Notes: a model not told the origin generated them from the sequence alone. Positions 33,439-42,189 are shown, counted from the first letter of the stretch. The stretch: DNA of 64,000 bases from Oceanisphaera profunda (GCF_002157895.1 NZ_CP021377.1:3100001-3164000), one strand, 5' to 3'. A program made the numbers and translations.

Positions 33439-35868
33439 ATGAGCACCATAGAACAGGGCTTCCTGTTAACCCGCCACAGTCGCGACCGCCATGGCCGCAG
33501 TGAAATTATCTATTGGCTAAATACCGCCAAGGGGCCGGTGCGCCTGCAATTGTCTGGCGAGCGGCCATTATTTATGGTGCCCATTGAGCAACGCACGCAG
33601 GCCGAGCACACCTTAAACCAAGCGCAACTGCCCTATGTATGGTCTGAGCTGGGGTTACAAACCTTAGAGCTGGCAGCGGTGGCGGTGCTGTATTTTACCA
33701 GTATTGCCCAACACAGAGCCGCCGCCGATGCACTGCGCGCGGCGGGGGTTAGTGTATTTGAAGATGATATTCGCCTGCATGAGCGATTTTTATTAAGTCG
33801 CTTTATTCGCGGCGGCGTGGCCTTTATTAGCCAACAACAAGTGGGCCAAGCGCTAACGGGCCAGAAACAAGTCGGCCAGAAACAAGCTAGCCAAGAACAT
33901 AAGGCGCCAAGCTTTCGCCAGTTCACGCAAGCGCGCTTAAAACCCAGCAGCTACGAGCCCCAGTTTAGGGTGCTGTCGCTGGACATTGAATGCTCCGGCC
34001 AAGGCGAACTGTATTCTATTGGCCTGTACGGTGATGGCGACGGCTTAGATGAAGAGAAGCTGGCGCGGGTGTTGATGATAGGGCAGCCCGAGCCTGCGGA
34101 CACCGATATTCAATGGATCGCTGATGAAGCCGCCTTGCTCAAAGCGCTGGAGCAGACCTTAAGCCAATACGATCCGGATATTATTATTGGCTGGAACGTA
34201 GTGGGCTTTGATTTTAAGTTGCTACTGCGTCGCGCCGCCTTGCATGGCCTAACGTTACGTCTTGGCCGTGGCGGTGAGCCGGCCTTTATGCGCGAGTCGA
34301 GCTTTACCGGTCAAACCTTTATTACCCTGCCCGGGCGCGTGGTGATAGATGGCATAGATGCACTTAAAACCGCCTGTTATCAGTTTGACAGTTTTAGCCT
34401 AGAGAATGTGGCACAGCAGTTGTTGGGGCGGGGCAAGCAAACCGAAGATGTGGCCAATCGCTTAGCCACTATTACCCGAGATTTTTTCCAAAATAAGCCC
34501 AAGCTTGCCGCTTATAACTTAGAAGACTGCCGCTTGGTGTGGGATATTTTTGTACACACCCGCCTGCTGGATTTTTTACGGCTGCGCAGTCAATTAACCG
34601 GACTTGAACTGGATCGCATCGGCGGCTCGGTGGCGGCTTTTACTCAAGTGTATTTGCCGCACTTGCACCGTGCCGGCTTTGTGGCCCCCAATTTACCCGC
34701 CGGTGGTGGCTTGGCCAGTCCTGGCGGTTATGTGATGGACTCACGCCCCGGCTTGTATCGCCATGTGCTGGTGCTGGACTTTAAAAGCCTGTATCCGGCC
34801 ATTATTCGCACTTTTCATATCGACCCCTTAGGGCTGGTGTTGGGCTTGCAAGAAACGGATGCCATCCCAGGTTTTAGGGGCGCGCGCTTTTCACGCACTC
34901 ATCATTTTTTACCGGCCATCATCAAGCACTTATGGCAAGAACGCGATCAAGCCAAGCGCGAGCAAGACCAACCCCGCTCCCAAGCCATTAAAATTTTAAT
35001 GAATTCGTTTTACGGCGTGCTGGGCTCCGGCGGTTGTCGTTTTTACGATACCCGTTTGGCATCGTCCATCACCTTGCGTGGCCATGAAATTATGCAACAA
35101 AGTGCCCGCTGGATAAGCGATCAACACCATGAGGTGATTTACGGCGACACCGACTCTTTGTTTGTGTTGCTAACCGGTGAGCAAGATGAGCACAGCGGCC
35201 GTAAAGAAGGGCAGCGCTTAGCTAAGTTGGTCACTCAACAGTGGCAGCAAAAGCTGGCCGCAGAGTTTCAGTTAGACAGTGAATTAGAGCTGCAATTTGA
35301 ATGCTATTTTGCCCGCTTTTTAATGCCGACCATTCGTGGCCAAGAGCAGGGTTCGAAAAAACGCTACGCCGGTTTAAGCAGTCATAATGGCGTGCAGGAG
35401 TTGGTCTTTAAAGGGCTGGAAACCGTGCGTTCAGACTGGACGCAGCTGGCCAAGCATTTTCAAACTGAGTTATATCGGCTGGTTTTTAATGATGAGGATC
35501 CGAGCGGTTTTGTGCGCACCACCTTAGAGAAAACCTTAAGTGGTGAGTTTGATGCAGATTTAGTGTATCGCAAACGCCTACGCCGACCGCTGGCGCAATA
35601 CGTAAAATCTCAGCCACCCCAAGTACGCGCCGCCCGCCAAGCAGATGAGCACAATGCCCGCCTAGGGCGGTCGCTGCGCTATCAAAACAAAGGCGTTATT
35701 CGTTACTTAATGACGGTCAATGGCCCAGAGCCAGAAGAATATGTGCGCTCCCAGCTGGACTATCAGCATTACGTGGACCGCCAACTCAAGCCCGTCGCCG
35801 ACGCCATCTTGCCCTTTATCGGCTTAAGTTTTGAGGCCTTAATCGGCCACCAGTTGGGATTGTTTTAA
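33439..35868 (+). CDS. polB: DNA polymerase II PolB
   Basis: Family B DNA polymerase with 3'-5' exonuclease, used in replication restart and translesion synthesis. 809 residues against 783 in E. coli. Exo motif SLDIECSGQGELYSIG and DPDIIIGWNVVGFD; polymerase motifs DFKSLYPAIIRTF, ILMNSFYGVLG and IYGDTDSLFV; C-terminal NKGVIRYLMTVNGPEP. A repetitive insert (VGQALTGQKQVGQKQASQ, about 135-152) between N-terminal and exonuclease domains explains the extra length. TATAAT lies only 6 bases before the ATG, and I see no LexA box, although polB is SOS-controlled in E. coli. Confidence 0.96.
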   Translation: MSTIEQGFLLTRHSRDRHGRSEIIYWLNTAKGPVRLQLSGERPLFMVPIEQRTQAEHTLNQAQLPYVWSELGLQTLELAAVAVLYFTSIAQHRAAADALRAAGVSVFEDDIRLHERFLLSRFIRGGVAFISQQQVGQALTGQKQVGQKQASQEHKAPSFRQFTQARLKPSSYEPQFRVLSLDIECSGQGELYSIGLYGDGDGLDEEKLARVLMIGQPEPADTDIQWIADEAALLKALEQTLSQYDPDIIIGWNVVGFDFKLLLRRAALHGLTLRLGRGGEPAFMRESSFTGQTFITLPGRVVIDGIDALKTACYQFDSFSLENVAQQLLGRGKQTEDVANRLATITRDFFQNKPKLAAYNLEDCRLVWDIFVHTRLLDFLRLRSQLTGLELDRIGGSVAAFTQVYLPHLHRAGFVAPNLPAGGGLASPGGYVMDSRPGLYRHVLVLDFKSLYPAIIRTFHIDPLGLVLGLQETDAIPGFRGARFSRTHHFLPAIIKHLWQERDQAKREQDQPRSQAIKILMNSFYGVLGSGGCRFYDTRLASSITLRGHEIMQQSARWISDQHHEVIYGDTDSLFVLLTGEQDEHSGRKEGQRLAKLVTQQWQQKLAAEFQLDSELELQFECYFARFLMPTIRGQEQGSKKRYAGLSSHNGVQELVFKGLETVRSDWTQLAKHFQTELYRLVFNDEDPSGFVRTTLEKTLSGEFDADLVYRKRLRRPLAQYVKSQPPQVRAARQADEHNARLGRSLRYQNKGVIRYLMTVNGPEPEEYVRSQLDYQHYVDRQLKPVADAILPFIGLSFEALIGHQLGLF

Positions 35869-35885
35869 GTCGCTGTGATGTTTTC

Positions 35886-35969
35886 GTAGGTGCCAATTTA
35901 TTCGGCACGGTGTTTTTTAAACTAAAACCCATTCTGCTACGCAGAACCGCCGAATAAATTGGCGGCTAC
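35886..35969. repeat. Paired REP-like inverted repeat
   Basis: Arms at 35886-35908 (core GCCAATTTATTCGGC) and 35949-35969 (inverse) are separated by 40 bases. The same arm type is found at 15478-15499/15800-15821 and as a single arm at 47662-47684. Confidence 0.6.
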
Positions 35970-36032
35970 AAGTGCGGCTATTACTTTTGGCTCGGTGCTG
36001 TTATTCACTATTCACCTCACGCCTTACATGTC

Positions 36033-36395
36033 TTAAAAATCAAACAACATCAGCATGGCGGCTAGGTCGGGTTGCCATTGAAATTCGCGCATGTTGACGC
36101 AATTGCCGCTAATGGCATGGCCTTTAAAGGTAATGCCCTCAGCCAGCAGGCGCTGTCGTTGTTCGAGCCAAGCGGGGCTGCCTTTGGGTAGGCTAATGCG
36201 ACCGTCGGCACCGACCACGCGGTGCCAAGGCAGTGCTGCAACGTCTAAATTTCGCAGCGTATGGCCCACCAAGCGAGCGCGGCCGGGCAAGCCGGCTAAG
36301 TCCGCCAGCTGCCCATAGCTCACCACATAACCTTGTGGCACCAACGCCAATAACTTGAGGATTTTGGTTTGGCTAGCCGTTTGCGCCGCACTCAT
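36033..36395 (-). CDS. Alkyltransferase-like protein (ATL, MGMT family)
   Basis: A 120-residue protein of the O6-alkylguanine-DNA alkyltransferase fold (PQGYVVSYGQLADLAG, ARLVGHTLRN, GRISLPKGSPAWLEQRQ). The active-site box reads ALPWHRVV, with Trp where repair enzymes have the acceptor Cys (PCHRV), so it cannot transfer the alkyl group. ATL proteins bind O6-alkylguanine, flip it out and pass the lesion to nucleotide excision repair. Similar to E. coli YbaZ/Atl. uvrC, a gene of that pathway, is also in this window. Not in an operon. Confidence 0.9.
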   Translation of the reverse strand: MSAAQTASQTKILKLLALVPQGYVVSYGQLADLAGLPGRARLVGHTLRNLDVAALPWHRVVGADGRISLPKGSPAWLEQRQRLLAEGITFKGHAISGNCVNMREFQWQPDLAAMLMLFDF

Positions 36396-36405
36396 TAATC
36401 GCCGC

Positions 36406-37977
36406 TTAAGAGAAAGTGCGCGTTAAGTCGTTTAGCCCTTGCGAGCGATCCAGCAGCTCTTTACTTGAGTCTTCCACCTCGGTGATTTTGCTTAAGTTGG
36501 CTGAAGAAGTGGTCGAAATGTGGTGCACGTTATGGCTAATCTCTTCTGCGACTTGTTGCTGTTGCTCAGCGGCGGAAGAAATTTCTACGGTAATGGCCAC
36601 TATCTGATCGATTTCACTCACCACGCGGCTCAAGCTATTGCTACCGGCCTCGGCCGCCGCCACACACTCTTGGCTGTGCGCCATATTGGTGTCCATCATC
36701 ACATGCCACTTGGCCAGCGTTTGCTGAATCTGAGTGATACTGGTTTGAATTTGCTCGGTGGCACCGTGAGTACGAGTAGACAGGGCGCGCACTTCTTCGG
36801 CTACTACCGCAAAGCCGCGACCATGCTCACCGGCACGCGCCGCTTCAATGGCTGCGTTTAGCGCCAATAAGTTGGTTTGATCGGCAATGCCCTGAATTTC
36901 ACTCATCAAAGTGCCAATGCGGTTCGACTCTTCGGTTAACGCCAGCGTCGCTTCTGCCGCTTGTTTGGCTTCCTCGGCTAAACCGACAATTCTGACTCGC
37001 GTTTGCTCTAATTGCTCTTGCGTCAGGTAGCATTGATTTTGCGCTTCTTCCGCATTATTGGCCGCTTGTTGGGTGTTTACCGTGATCTCATTGGCGGTGG
37101 CAGACATCTCATTAATGGCCGCGGCAATTTGATGGGTATCGCTGTCTTGCTGGCTCAAGTCACGGCGTGCGCCTGTCATGGCCGCTAACATGGAGCTGGC
37201 CAAGCCTTTCAGAGAATCGGTGGCATCGTCCACGCGGCCTAAAATGGTGCGGGTGCGTGCTTGCCACATTTTAAGGTGGTAATCGGCAATGGCATGAGGG
37301 GCATCACCGGAATAGACCAAGCGCGAAATGCTGTCGTACTCTTGGGTTAAGCTGCTTAAAAACTGCCGAGTACCAAACCACGACTTGCGATAACAAAGCG
37401 CTATCCAAGCCATAGGGAGTAGGCTCCACGCCAGTGTCGTCACGCCACCTTTCAAGCCAATGGCGCCCAGCAAGGCCACCAACCCAATCAGGGGCAGTGC
37501 CGATTTAGCGGCGGTTAACCAAGTAGGGGTGCTGCGTTTTTGTTGCTCTTGTTTGAGTAATTGCCGATAGGCACCACTGGCAATATCTCGGGTCTTGTCA
37601 TCGAGCTGGGTACGCACCGACTGATAGCCGGTAATTTTACCGTTTTCATAGATGGGCGTTACATAGGCATCTACCCAATAATAGCGACCGTCTTTACAGC
37701 GGTTCTTTACCGCGCCGCGCCAAGGGCGACCGGCTTTGGCATGCACCCATAAGTCGTGAAACGCCGCCTTGGGCATATCTGGGTGGCGTACAATATTATG
37801 ATTCTTACCGACGATTTCTTCAGGTAAATAACCCGCCACTCGACAGAAAACCTCGTTGGCATAAGTGATCACGCCGCGTAAGTCGGTGGTCGACACCAAT
37901 TGTTCTTGGTTGCTGTAAGTGACTTCTTCATTTATTACATGTTCATTGCGTCGGTTCATAAATTGTAGGCCTGCCAT
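36406..37977 (-). CDS. Aer-like PAS chemoreceptor
   Basis: A 523-residue methyl-accepting chemotaxis protein. N-terminal PAS domain (about 20-130; [37 protein letters not shown]) as in Aer, which senses redox or oxygen through FAD; a hydrophobic hairpin (about 160-196) anchors it in the inner membrane; then a cytoplasmic signalling domain (about 260-523) with the conserved tip [19 protein letters not shown] and [12 protein letters not shown]. No large periplasmic domain and no C-terminal NWETF tail. Starts at 37977 or 37959 are both possible; neither has a strong ribosome-binding site. Confidence 0.92.
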   Translation of the reverse strand: MAGLQFMNRRNEHVINEEVTYSNQEQLVSTTDLRGVITYANEVFCRVAGYLPEEIVGKNHNIVRHPDMPKAAFHDLWVHAKAGRPWRGAVKNRCKDGRYYWVDAYVTPIYENGKITGYQSVRTQLDDKTRDIASGAYRQLLKQEQQKRSTPTWLTAAKSALPLIGLVALLGAIGLKGGVTTLAWSLLPMAWIALCYRKSWFGTRQFLSSLTQEYDSISRLVYSGDAPHAIADYHLKMWQARTRTILGRVDDATDSLKGLASSMLAAMTGARRDLSQQDSDTHQIAAAINEMSATANEITVNTQQAANNAEEAQNQCYLTQEQLEQTRVRIVGLAEEAKQAAEATLALTEESNRIGTLMSEIQGIADQTNLLALNAAIEAARAGEHGRGFAVVAEEVRALSTRTHGATEQIQTSITQIQQTLAKWHVMMDTNMAHSQECVAAAEAGSNSLSRVVSEIDQIVAITVEISSAAEQQQQVAEEISHNVHHISTTSSANLSKITEVEDSSKELLDRSQGLNDLTRTFS

Positions 37978-38193
37978 TAATCCATTAATATCTATCGATT
38001 ATATCGACATTAAGATAATAAACTTGAGTAACTACTGATTTTATCTCACCAAAACGGCGTTATTTGTGACTCAGCGACGCTCTTGCCAGTTAAACTGCGT
38101 TAAAAACAAACAAGTAGCTGTAAATTAAGACAATTAAGCTTAAGCGCTAATAATTTAGCGTCCCGTTCTCCTCTTATCTTTTCTCACCGCCAT

Positions 38194-38994
38194 TTAATTC
38201 TGAGTACTGGCCAGCCACGCTTCATCTACTTGTATATACCAATTGCCTTCTGGGTCGATAAAGTTTTGTCGACGATCGGCACTTACTCGGCCACCTGTCA
38301 TCCAGCCCAGTTTGTGCTGGGCACGAAAGGCCGCGCTAGGTGGGGCTGTGCCCCATTGGCCGCGCTCACCAGTGGCAGAGATAAAGTGCTGAGCATGCGG
38401 CGGATAATATAAACGGCCTTTTAAGATCAATCGTTTGTGTTGGGGTATCAAACCTTGTGCAGCCAGTTTGGGGGCTACGTAAGGGTGATTGCCCAGCATC
38501 AGTTGCGAGTTCAGCATATGTTGGTGTTTACGACGCAGTTTGTCGCGCGGGTTAATGCCAAAGGCATGGTCGACGGCATCTGCTTGCTGGCTGACCAGAT
38601 AGAATTTAACCGCTAATTCCCAGTGCTCTACTCTTTGGCTTTGTTGATCCCAAACTAAAAAATCGAAGGCGCCCAATGTGGTACCATCTAGCACTTGTTG
38701 CCAGTTATGAGCCAACACCTGAAAGCGCGGGCTGTCGAGTAAAAAGAAGTGCCACAGCGCTTCAAAATAAAGGCCTAAACGGCGATGAGGCGCACAATGT
38801 AAATGCAGCACTGTAGGCTGCTGATCAAGCGCCAATAAGCGGGGCTGGTAGTCGTTGAGTAGCCGCTGATACCAATCGTTGTCTGGGGCCAGTATTGAAT
38901 CAGATAATAAATTAGGGCTGGCCAGCGCCCACGCTAAGTCACGCACGGTCGCGTCTTTGAGCTGCGCTAATAAAGAAGATAAAGCAGTACTCAT
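38194..38994 (-). CDS. DUF1853 family protein
   Basis: A 266-residue cytosolic protein of the DUF1853 family (RDLAWALASPNLL, LGLYFEALWHFFL, GAFDFLVWDQ, HWELAVKFYL, PRDKLRRKHQHML). The D...E-x-A-x-K pattern in FDFLVWD...WELAVKFYL resembles a PD-(D/E)XK nuclease core, but activity is not established. Divergent from ybgI. Confidence 0.85.
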   Translation of the reverse strand: MSTALSSLLAQLKDATVRDLAWALASPNLLSDSILAPDNDWYQRLLNDYQPRLLALDQQPTVLHLHCAPHRRLGLYFEALWHFFLLDSPRFQVLAHNWQQVLDGTTLGAFDFLVWDQQSQRVEHWELAVKFYLVSQQADAVDHAFGINPRDKLRRKHQHMLNSQLMLGNHPYVAPKLAAQGLIPQHKRLILKGRLYYPPHAQHFISATGERGQWGTAPPSAAFRAQHKLGWMTGGRVSADRRQNFIDPEGNWYIQVDEAWLASTQN

Positions 38995-39086
38995 TTCTGG
39001 GAACCTTTTGTTTTACAATGTGTTATCAAATAGCACTGCACTTAGCACTTTATATGCTCAAGGGCACAGAGCACACAGGGGGCAAG

Positions 39087-39845
39087 ATGAACAATTTAGA
39101 ACTCGAGCAGCACCTAAATACGCTGCTAAACGTGCACGCCATCAAGGATTATTGCCCTAATGGCTTGCAAGTGGAAGGCAAAGCCGAGATCCGCACTGTG
39201 ATCACAGGGGTGACGGCCAGCCAAGCGCTGATTGACCGCGCCATTGCAGCTCACGCCGATGCCATACTGGTGCATCACGGTTATTTCTGGAAAGGTGAGA
39301 GCGAGCCGGTGCGAGGCATGAAACGTCGCCGCCTAAAAGCCTTGCTCAGTCATGATATCAACCTTTATGCCTATCACCTGCCGCTGGATATTGCCCCTGA
39401 GCTGGGTAATAACGCCCAGTTGGCCGCGCTATTAGGTATTGATCAGCTGCGCCCCTTAGAAGTGGGCAATGCCCAGTCTATCCCTATGTGGGGTGAGTTG
39501 GCTGAGCCACTGACCGGCCCACAGCTGAGTGCGCGCTTAACCGAGCGCTTAAACAGTAACATAGTGCAGGTGAGCGACACTGGCCCTGAGCTGATCCGTC
39601 GGGTGGGGCTGTGCACCGGTGGTGGCCAAGGTTATATAGAGTTGGCTGCCGAACAAGGCATGGACGCTTTTATTAGTGGTGAAATCTCAGAGCAAACCGT
39701 GCACGTGGCGCGTGAGTATGGGCTACACTTTTTTGCTGCTGGCCATCATGCCACCGAGCGCTATGGCGTGAAGGCATTGGGTGAGTGGCTGGCAAGTCAA
39801 CATGGCTTGGCGGTAGAGTTTATCGATATTGATAGTCCGGCTTAA
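39087..39845 (+). CDS. ybgI: Nif3-like dinuclear metal centre protein YbgI
   Basis: A 252-residue hexameric metal-binding protein of the DUF34/Nif3 family. Conserved YCPNGLQVEGK, HHGYFWKGES, YAYHLPLDIAPELGNN and AAGHHATERYG carry the His and Glu ligands. Function is debated; a role in cofactor repair or GTP cyclohydrolase-like chemistry has been suggested for family members. The ATG at 39087 follows AGGGGGCAAG and matches the E. coli start, so the longer frame to 39018 is rejected. Confidence 0.94.
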   Translation: MNNLELEQHLNTLLNVHAIKDYCPNGLQVEGKAEIRTVITGVTASQALIDRAIAAHADAILVHHGYFWKGESEPVRGMKRRRLKALLSHDINLYAYHLPLDIAPELGNNAQLAALLGIDQLRPLEVGNAQSIPMWGELAEPLTGPQLSARLTERLNSNIVQVSDTGPELIRRVGLCTGGGQGYIELAAEQGMDAFISGEISEQTVHVAREYGLHFFAAGHHATERYGVKALGEWLASQHGLAVEFIDIDSPA

Positions 39846-39876
39846 GGTGTTGGTAACTTGAAGCCTGTATAACTGG

Positions 39877-40014
39877 CAAAAAAAAACCAGAGTCACAAGT
39901 ACTCTGGTTTTGCAGCAGCCACAAGGCTAAAAATTGTCGTTACTAACACACTTACAGAAAAAAACTAAACAAGCAGAAAAATCTAAGCAAACAGGAAAAT
40001 ATTAAACCGAATAC
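39877..40014 (-). ncRNA. Candidate small RNA upstream of luxO, antiparallel
   Basis: On the minus strand TTGACG (40048-40043) and TATCTG (40026-40021) are 16 bases apart; about 138 bases further is a perfect terminator stem AAACCAGAGT / ACTCTGGTTT (39884-39910) followed by nine T on the minus strand. The T-run points to minus-strand transcription, yet no minus-strand gene lies here. The interior is U-rich with GTTAGTAACGAC. The position, divergent from luxO, is that of qrr1 in vibrios, but the Qrr core sequence is not found. Confidence 0.4.
39884..39910. terminator. Strong hairpin between ybgI and luxO
   Basis: AAACCAGAGT (39884-39893), 7-base loop, ACTCTGGTTT (39901-39910). Four T follow on the plus strand and about nine on the minus strand, so it can end ybgI and, better, a minus-strand transcript. 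Confidence 0.8.
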
Positions 40015-40204
40015 ATTAAACAGATAGAAAAACTGAACCTAGCGTCAAACTAAACATCACAAACGAGTAGCAGGCGTTATAAAATGGGTAGCAAATGAGT
40101 CACACCCTGTGTTGAAGTGATGTTAGCACCGAGTTAATTTACTGCAAGTAATTTTTCTTAGATGTGTGAAAATAACAACTGAATGGTAAAGGTGAGAATT
40201 TAAG

Positions 40205-41587
40205 ATGGGTGATAAAAGGCTAAATGTATTACTGGTAGAGGATACGGCGTCGTTGGCTGCGCTTTACCAAGCCTATCTGCAAGATGAGCCGCTGTCGCTA
40301 ACGGTGGTGAATAATGGCCAAGCGGCCATTGAGCATATTCAGCAGCATGCGCCGGATATTTTATTGCTGGATTTGATCCTGCCAGATATGCCGGGCATGG
40401 ACATATTGCAATGGTTGCACCGCGAAAAATTAAATATCACCACCATAGTGATCACCGCTCATGGCTCGGTAGATGTGGCCGTAGAAGCGATGCGCTTGGG
40501 CGCCCATGATTTTATTAATAAACCGATCGAACTTGAGCGCTTGAAAGTCACCCTGCATAACACCATGAAGTTTCGCCAGCTCAATCAGCTGCTCGACAGC
40601 TATCGTCACGACATTGAAGGCGAACCGTTTCAAGGCTTTATTGGTGCTAGCTTGCCGATGCAAAAAGTCTATCGCTTGATTGAGAATGCGGCACCCAGCA
40701 GCGCGACCGTATTTATCACAGGTGAAAGTGGCACCGGTAAGGAAGTGTGCGCCGAAGCGCTGCACGAGCGTAGCGGTCGGCCGGATGGGCCTTTTATTGC
40801 CCTTAACTGCGCAGCCATTCCAAAAGATTTGATGGAAAGCGAGCTGTTTGGCCATATTAAAGGTGCCTTTACCGGCGCATTACAAGACCGTGACGGTGCT
40901 GTGATCCGCGCCGATGGCGGTACCTTGTTTATGGATGAAATTTGCGAAATGGACTTGGAGCTGCAAAGTAAATTATTGCGCTTCTTGCAATCGGGGCAAA
41001 TTCAGCCGGTGGGCAGCTCTCAGCAGATCCAAGTGGATGTGCGCATTATTTGTGCCACCAACCGTGACCCCTTAGTAGAAGTGGAGCAAGGGCGGTTTCG
41101 TGAAGACTTGTATTATCGCCTGCACGTGATCCCCATTAACTTGCCACCATTGCGGGAGCGGGGTGCCGACGTATTGAGCATTGCCACGGCGTTAGTGCGC
41201 CAAGCCGCGCGCGAAGAGGGCAAGTCGTTTGTGGGCTTATCGGAAGCCACCAAAGACCGTTTGCAGGCGTATCATTGGCCGGGCAACGTGCGCCAATTGC
41301 AAAACGTGATCCGCAATGCGGTGGTGTTGCATCAAGGGGAATGGATAGAGCTGGACATGCTACCGGCACCACTAGACCAGCCCGTGGCCCACAATACCGC
41401 AGGTGAATGGGTGTCCCAAGATACCTTGCCCGCGCCCATAGTGCCGTTGGCCGTATTGGAACGTAAGGCGATAGAAAGAGCCATTAGCCATTGTCAGGGC
41501 AATGTGTCCCGAGCTGCAGCGCTGCTGGAAGTGAGTCCTTCTACTATCTACCGTAAGTTACAAGGCTGGGATAATAGCCATGCTTGA
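40205..41587 (+). CDS. luxO: Sigma-54-dependent response regulator LuxO
   Basis: A 460-residue NtrC-type activator: receiver domain (1-120, phospho-Asp D56 in ILLLDLILPDMPG), AAA+ domain (about 145-380; GESGTGKE, GAFTGA, GGTLFMDE) with the sigma-54 contact loop intact, and a Fis-type HTH (CQGNVSRAAALLEVSPSTIY). Best fits LuxO, which in vibrios is phosphorylated through LuxU and activates qrr small-RNA promoters. luxU overlaps its end. Sigma-54-like and sRNA signals lie on both sides, but no LuxN/LuxQ-type sensor is in the window. A long, A-rich leader precedes the ATG. Confidence 0.9.
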   Translation: MGDKRLNVLLVEDTASLAALYQAYLQDEPLSLTVVNNGQAAIEHIQQHAPDILLLDLILPDMPGMDILQWLHREKLNITTIVITAHGSVDVAVEAMRLGAHDFINKPIELERLKVTLHNTMKFRQLNQLLDSYRHDIEGEPFQGFIGASLPMQKVYRLIENAAPSSATVFITGESGTGKEVCAEALHERSGRPDGPFIALNCAAIPKDLMESELFGHIKGAFTGALQDRDGAVIRADGGTLFMDEICEMDLELQSKLLRFLQSGQIQPVGSSQQIQVDVRIICATNRDPLVEVEQGRFREDLYYRLHVIPINLPPLRERGADVLSIATALVRQAAREEGKSFVGLSEATKDRLQAYHWPGNVRQLQNVIRNAVVLHQGEWIELDMLPAPLDQPVAHNTAGEWVSQDTLPAPIVPLAVLERKAIERAISHCQGNVSRAAALLEVSPSTIYRKLQGWDNSHA

Positions 41588-41957
41588 TTGGTATAGTCTG
41601 CAAGGTCAATTACCGCTGCTGGATGACGATCACCTAAGCCGCATGGAGCAAGATCTGAGCGCGCCTGTGGTGGCGCGCTTGCTGGGTTTGTTTCTTGAAG
41701 ATGGCCGCACCCAAGGCGAAGCACTGCGCCAAGCCTTTATCGCACAAGATGTGCAGAAAATGGCGCGTTGGTGCCACAGCCTTACCTCGGCGTGCGGCAG
41801 TTATGGCGCCTTACGCTGCCAGTATCTAAGCGAAAAGTTAGAGCAAAGCTGCCAGCAGGGCGATGCGGATTTGGTGGCGGCGCAATATACGGCTTGGCAA
41901 GCGGCACTGGATGCTACTTTGCAGATCCTAGCTGCGCAGCTAAATGAGACGCGTTAG
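41580..41957 (+). CDS. luxU: Hpt phosphotransfer protein LuxU
   Basis: A 125-residue histidine phosphotransfer protein; the phospho-acceptor is probably H66 in ARWCHSLTSACGSYGALR, which matches the Hpt pattern H-x-L-x-x-x-x-x-S-x-G-A. Sequence similarity to Vibrio LuxU is modest but the 8-base overlap with luxO and the length support the name. It would relay phosphate from hybrid sensor kinases to LuxO. Confidence 0.83.
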   Translation: MLDWYSLQGQLPLLDDDHLSRMEQDLSAPVVARLLGLFLEDGRTQGEALRQAFIAQDVQKMARWCHSLTSACGSYGALRCQYLSEKLEQSCQQGDADLVAAQYTAWQAALDATLQILAAQLNETR

Positions 41958-41969
41958 CAATTGAAGTTA

Positions 41970-42043
41970 AAAAAATGGCCAACCCAAGCAGGTTGGCCGA
42001 ACTTCAGCCTAAGCTGAAGAGAGCACGGGATAAAAACAACTGT
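41970..42043 (-). ncRNA. Candidate sigma-54-dependent small RNA beside luxU
   Basis: Minus strand: TGGCACG-N4-TTTCA (42068-42053) matches the sigma-54 consensus TGGCACG-N4-TTGCA except one base. Twelve bases on, a predicted RNA of about 74 nt begins ACAGUUGUUUUUAUCCC, forms hairpin CUUCAGC-UUAG-GCUGAAG and ends in terminator GGCCAACC-N6-GGUUGGCC plus AUUUUUUU. A weaker sigma-70 option (TTGCAA, 18 bases, TATAGG) overlaps. No minus-strand gene lies nearby. The neighbour LuxO is a sigma-54 activator, so it is the natural candidate regulator. Confidence 0.55.
41977..41998 (-). terminator. Terminator of the minus-strand sRNA candidate
   Basis: GGCCAACC (41977-41984) pairs with GGTTGGCC (41991-41998); seven T follow on the minus strand only (41976-41970, after one A). 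Confidence 0.8.
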
Positions 42044-42117
42044 CCTCCTATATGAAATATCCGTGCCAACTTGCAAAAGCCAGTGTTTACTCGCTTTGGC
42101 GATGGTAAGGAGATAAT

Positions 42118-42189
42118 ATGCAGCTGCATAATGCGAAATATCCTCGTTATGCGAAGCCTTTTATTGTTGTTTATGGAAGAAAGCCGTGA
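42118..42189 (+). CDS. Possible 23-residue small protein
   Basis: ATG at 42118 is preceded by AAGGAG with 5-base spacing, an excellent ribosome-binding site, and encodes MQLHNAKYPRYAKPFIVVYG plus RKP before TGA. It is basic with a short hydrophobic patch. It lies between the sRNA candidate and the moaA riboswitch. No homologue recognised; a chance ORF remains possible. Confidence 0.35.
   Translation: MQLHNAKYPRYAKPFIVVYGRKP

Noticed and set aside
39877-40014. Naming the RNA candidate before luxO as Qrr
   Set aside because: The conserved Qrr core (CTGACGTTGTTAGTG) is absent and no sigma-54 site with correct spacing was found upstream.
42052-42108. 18-codon frame MKYPCQLAKASVYSLWRW on the plus strand
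   Set aside because: Preceded by a pyrimidine-rich CCTCC and no ribosome-binding site; it overlaps the minus-strand sigma-54-like promoter, which explains the sequence better.
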